Assembly: GCF_937981295.1 (NCBI RefSeq)
Contig: NZ_CALJPC010000080.1
Location: forward strand, 21,466 to 85,465
Direction of reading: 5' to 3'
Length of the DNA stretch: 64,000 nucleotides
Origin: an uncultured Campylobacter sp.
GTDB taxonomy: Bacteria > Campylobacterota > Campylobacteria > Campylobacterales > Campylobacteraceae
Shown: piece after piece, positions 62,753 to 64,000 of the stretch
Layout: every line of letters begins with the position of its first letter
Position numbering within the stretch: the stretch's first letter is position 1
Program-made: the position numbers and the translations under genes
Notes under the pieces: model-generated
The model's database searches: none
Told to the model about the DNA's origin: nothing
Seen by the model: the letters and a program-made list of their open reading frames with translations, nothing else

Positions 62753-63474
62753 TCAATTTTGGTTAGCCTGCACGCATTTTAGTAATACATCCGAATACCT
62801 CTAGTCAAAAGAAGAATTTGCTCATGCCAGCAACGCTTTGCGTAGTTAAAATTTTGAGATTTCTATCGCTTCAGCAAGAACTAAATTTTTATGACTCTTG
62901 ATACATAGGTGCAGACAAAGCAACTTGGTAGACTTAACGGCACCCAAAAATGCTTTAATTTGGACCGATTTTATGGACTTGTGCAAGGTTTAGTTTAAAG
63001 TTTAGCGTTAGATTTATAAATTTGGGCAAACCTTTTGCATACTATGGTTAAAGTTGCTATAAAAGACTCAAAAAACAGCCGATCTGTGAGATATACAATA
63101 CAAGAAACGAACATTAAGAGTATAAAGAGTACTCATAGACGATGCTTTTTAAGCATTCAACATGATAACGTGTGGCTAATGTGGTAATTTTGCGTAGCGT
63201 CAGCTTATAGGGCTTTAACTAGACTATTAAAAATATGTTAAATTGAACTTTATATTAATTTAGGAGCAAGTTGGCAACCTAAAGATATCAATAAAGGATA
63301 GAAATGGTATATAGAAAATTAAGACTCCCATTAATTGTCTTGGAAGCTAAGATGAAGTCTTTTAGGCAATAAAAAGATATGGGAAAATTTACAAACCCAA
63401 GATTGGTGCATATATTCTCGGGTTTCATTTTGTAAATTATCCAACAATAAAGAACATTCTTATAGCCTAAGATA
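62753..63474. other. AT-rich region without supported genes
   Basis: About 720 bases with a clear drop in GC from about 62780 onward. Short frames exist, for example one of 47 codons from 63044 to 63187 and one of 22 codons from 63304, but none has good support. The hexamer AAATTT is rarer here than in the other spacers. This looks like the edge of an acquired segment. Confidence 0.45.
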
Positions 63475-64000
63475 TTACTTTTTTGTTACCGCAAATGTTA
63501 CAGGATCAAAGTTGTAATTATCTAGCAAATCATTTGCACTTATTATCTCGATTTTACCTCTTCTTGTATCTCTATTAAAGTCATAAACCCTATAAACATA
63601 CGCTCCATCATCTTTATAAGTTTCAAAAAATAATTTTTCATTTTCACTCATATAAAATGGGGTTTCTAATCCACTTGATGTAGTTTTAACCTCTATTCTT
63701 CTAGTGCTACCATCATTATTAACAGAGCTTATATCATACCCCAAACCGTCTCCTTGCAATATACTTAAATGTAATACACGATCAACAGATGAAAGATCAA
63801 AGTTAGATACTCTTTCTTTTTCGTACTCATATACAAATTCTTCACCCATACTTCCTATCTCAGTATTCCTTTCTCTTTTCCTACACCAGTTGATTCTTCT
63901 GCCGACAAAAATATGAGAACTATTTTTTCTTTGATTAATTTTATTATTAGATAAAGGTTGTTTTGCATCCCCAATTCCCTCTAATGCAATAAATTTTGCA
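63475..64000 (-). CDS. DUF3883-domain protein, partial (continues beyond the right edge)
   Basis: The frame is open from 63849 back through the window edge at 64000 (reading AKFIALEGIGDAKQ ... HIFVGRRINWCRKRERNTEIG), so the ATG at 63849 is internal and about 174 residues of the C-terminus are visible. The C-terminal region matches DUF3883: IGSMGEEFVYEYEKERV, then GYDISSVN and RRIEVKTTSS, the E-x-K motif of restriction-endonuclease-like folds, then FFETYKDDGAYVYRVYDF. DUF3883 occurs in restriction and defence proteins. It is AT-rich compared with the rest of the window. No function beyond a possible nuclease role can be given. Confidence 0.7.
   Translation of the reverse strand, partial: AKFIALEGIGDAKQPLSNNKINQRKNSSHIFVGRRINWCRKRERNTEIGSMGEEFVYEYEKERVSNFDLSSVDRVLHLSILQGDGLGYDISSVNNDGSTRRIEVKTTSSGLETPFYMSENEKLFFETYKDDGAYVYRVYDFNRDTRRGKIEIISANDLLDNYNFDPVTFAVTKK

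Noticed and set aside
63044..63187. 47-codon plus-strand frame in the AT-rich right end
   Set aside because: No ribosome binding site and no recognisable similarity; AT-rich DNA produces such frames by chance.
63304..63372. Short frame with PLIVLEAK, reminiscent of the HsdR nuclease motif
   Set aside because: Only 22 codons before a stop, and no continuation in other frames that keeps the motif context. It could be a decayed fragment but this cannot be shown.

Overview
The window looks like a chromosomal segment of an anaerobic or microaerophilic Campylobacter of the respiratory, oral type (C. gracilis, C. rectus, C. showae, C. curvus and C. concisus are the natural comparisons; the species is inferred, not shown). 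The reasons are a Campylobacterota-type nos cluster with a haem-tailed clade II NosZ, a complete mcc sulfite-respiration cluster of the Wolinella/Campylobacter type with its dedicated haem lyase, an epsilon-type octahaem hydroxylamine oxidoreductase, a homopolymeric G/C tract, and AAATTT-rich spacers. No rRNA, tRNA, CRISPR array, insertion sequence or prophage was seen.

Layout. 0.3-6.2 kb: a lipoprotein behind a poly-G tract, a TerC-family protein, two uncharacterised envelope proteins and a DUF3137 protein. 6.5-10.2 kb: a two-subunit class I Fe-S hydratase (fumarase), divergent from haoC-haoA (tetrahaem quinol oxidase plus octahaem cytochrome). 10.4-13.2 kb: small proteins, including a Met/His-tailed membrane protein. 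13.6-28.5 kb: mccR-mccS, mccA-mccB-mccC-mccD-ccsA1, a Sel1-repeat protein, and a distal set of tightly overlapping genes (a double NosL protein, a small membrane protein, an ABC permease and ATPase, an eight-helix protein, and a divergent NosL protein) that looks like a metal-delivery branch for the copper enzyme MccA. 29.1-37.6 kb: DUF364 protein, RBBP9-type hydrolase, an AT-rich paralogue pair, a DUF4139 protein and a FecCD-type ABC importer. 38.5-41.2 kb: a CODH-family protein with a lost active-site cysteine and a long Asn/Ser- and His-rich N-terminal extension. 41.4-53.5 kb: the nos cluster, read leftwards (WD40-like protein, nosZ, B, D, G, C1, C2, H, F, L, Y and a second NosL-like protein). 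53.8-62.8 kb: Dcu-type C4-dicarboxylate transporter, larA-larC-larE-larB, an ankyrin protein, ttdA-ttdB. The right end is AT-rich and holds the start-side part of a DUF3883 protein that continues past the edge.

How it works together. The genes describe anaerobic respiration on sulfite (mcc), nitrous oxide (nos) and hydroxylamine/nitrite (hao), all fed from the menaquinol pool, with a strong copper theme (MccA, NosZ, several NosL proteins, Met/His tails). C4-dicarboxylate metabolism (Dcu carrier, fumarase, tartrate dehydratase, a nickel-pincer racemase with its cofactor genes) would supply fumarate, malate and oxaloacetate.

The observations most worth pursuing are: (1) the CODH-like protein is probably not a CO dehydrogenase but a hybrid-cluster, hydroxylamine-reactive enzyme; (2) the window is packed with RAATTY hexamers, the DNA-uptake-linked methylation motif of C. 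jejuni, and these same hexamers encode the Asn-Ser and Glu-Phe low-complexity linkers inserted in many proteins; (3) a dcu-lar-ttd neighbourhood that suggests tartrate or malate racemisation; (4) a copper-delivery module dedicated to MccA; and (5) strong hairpins placed just after both mccA and nosZ.
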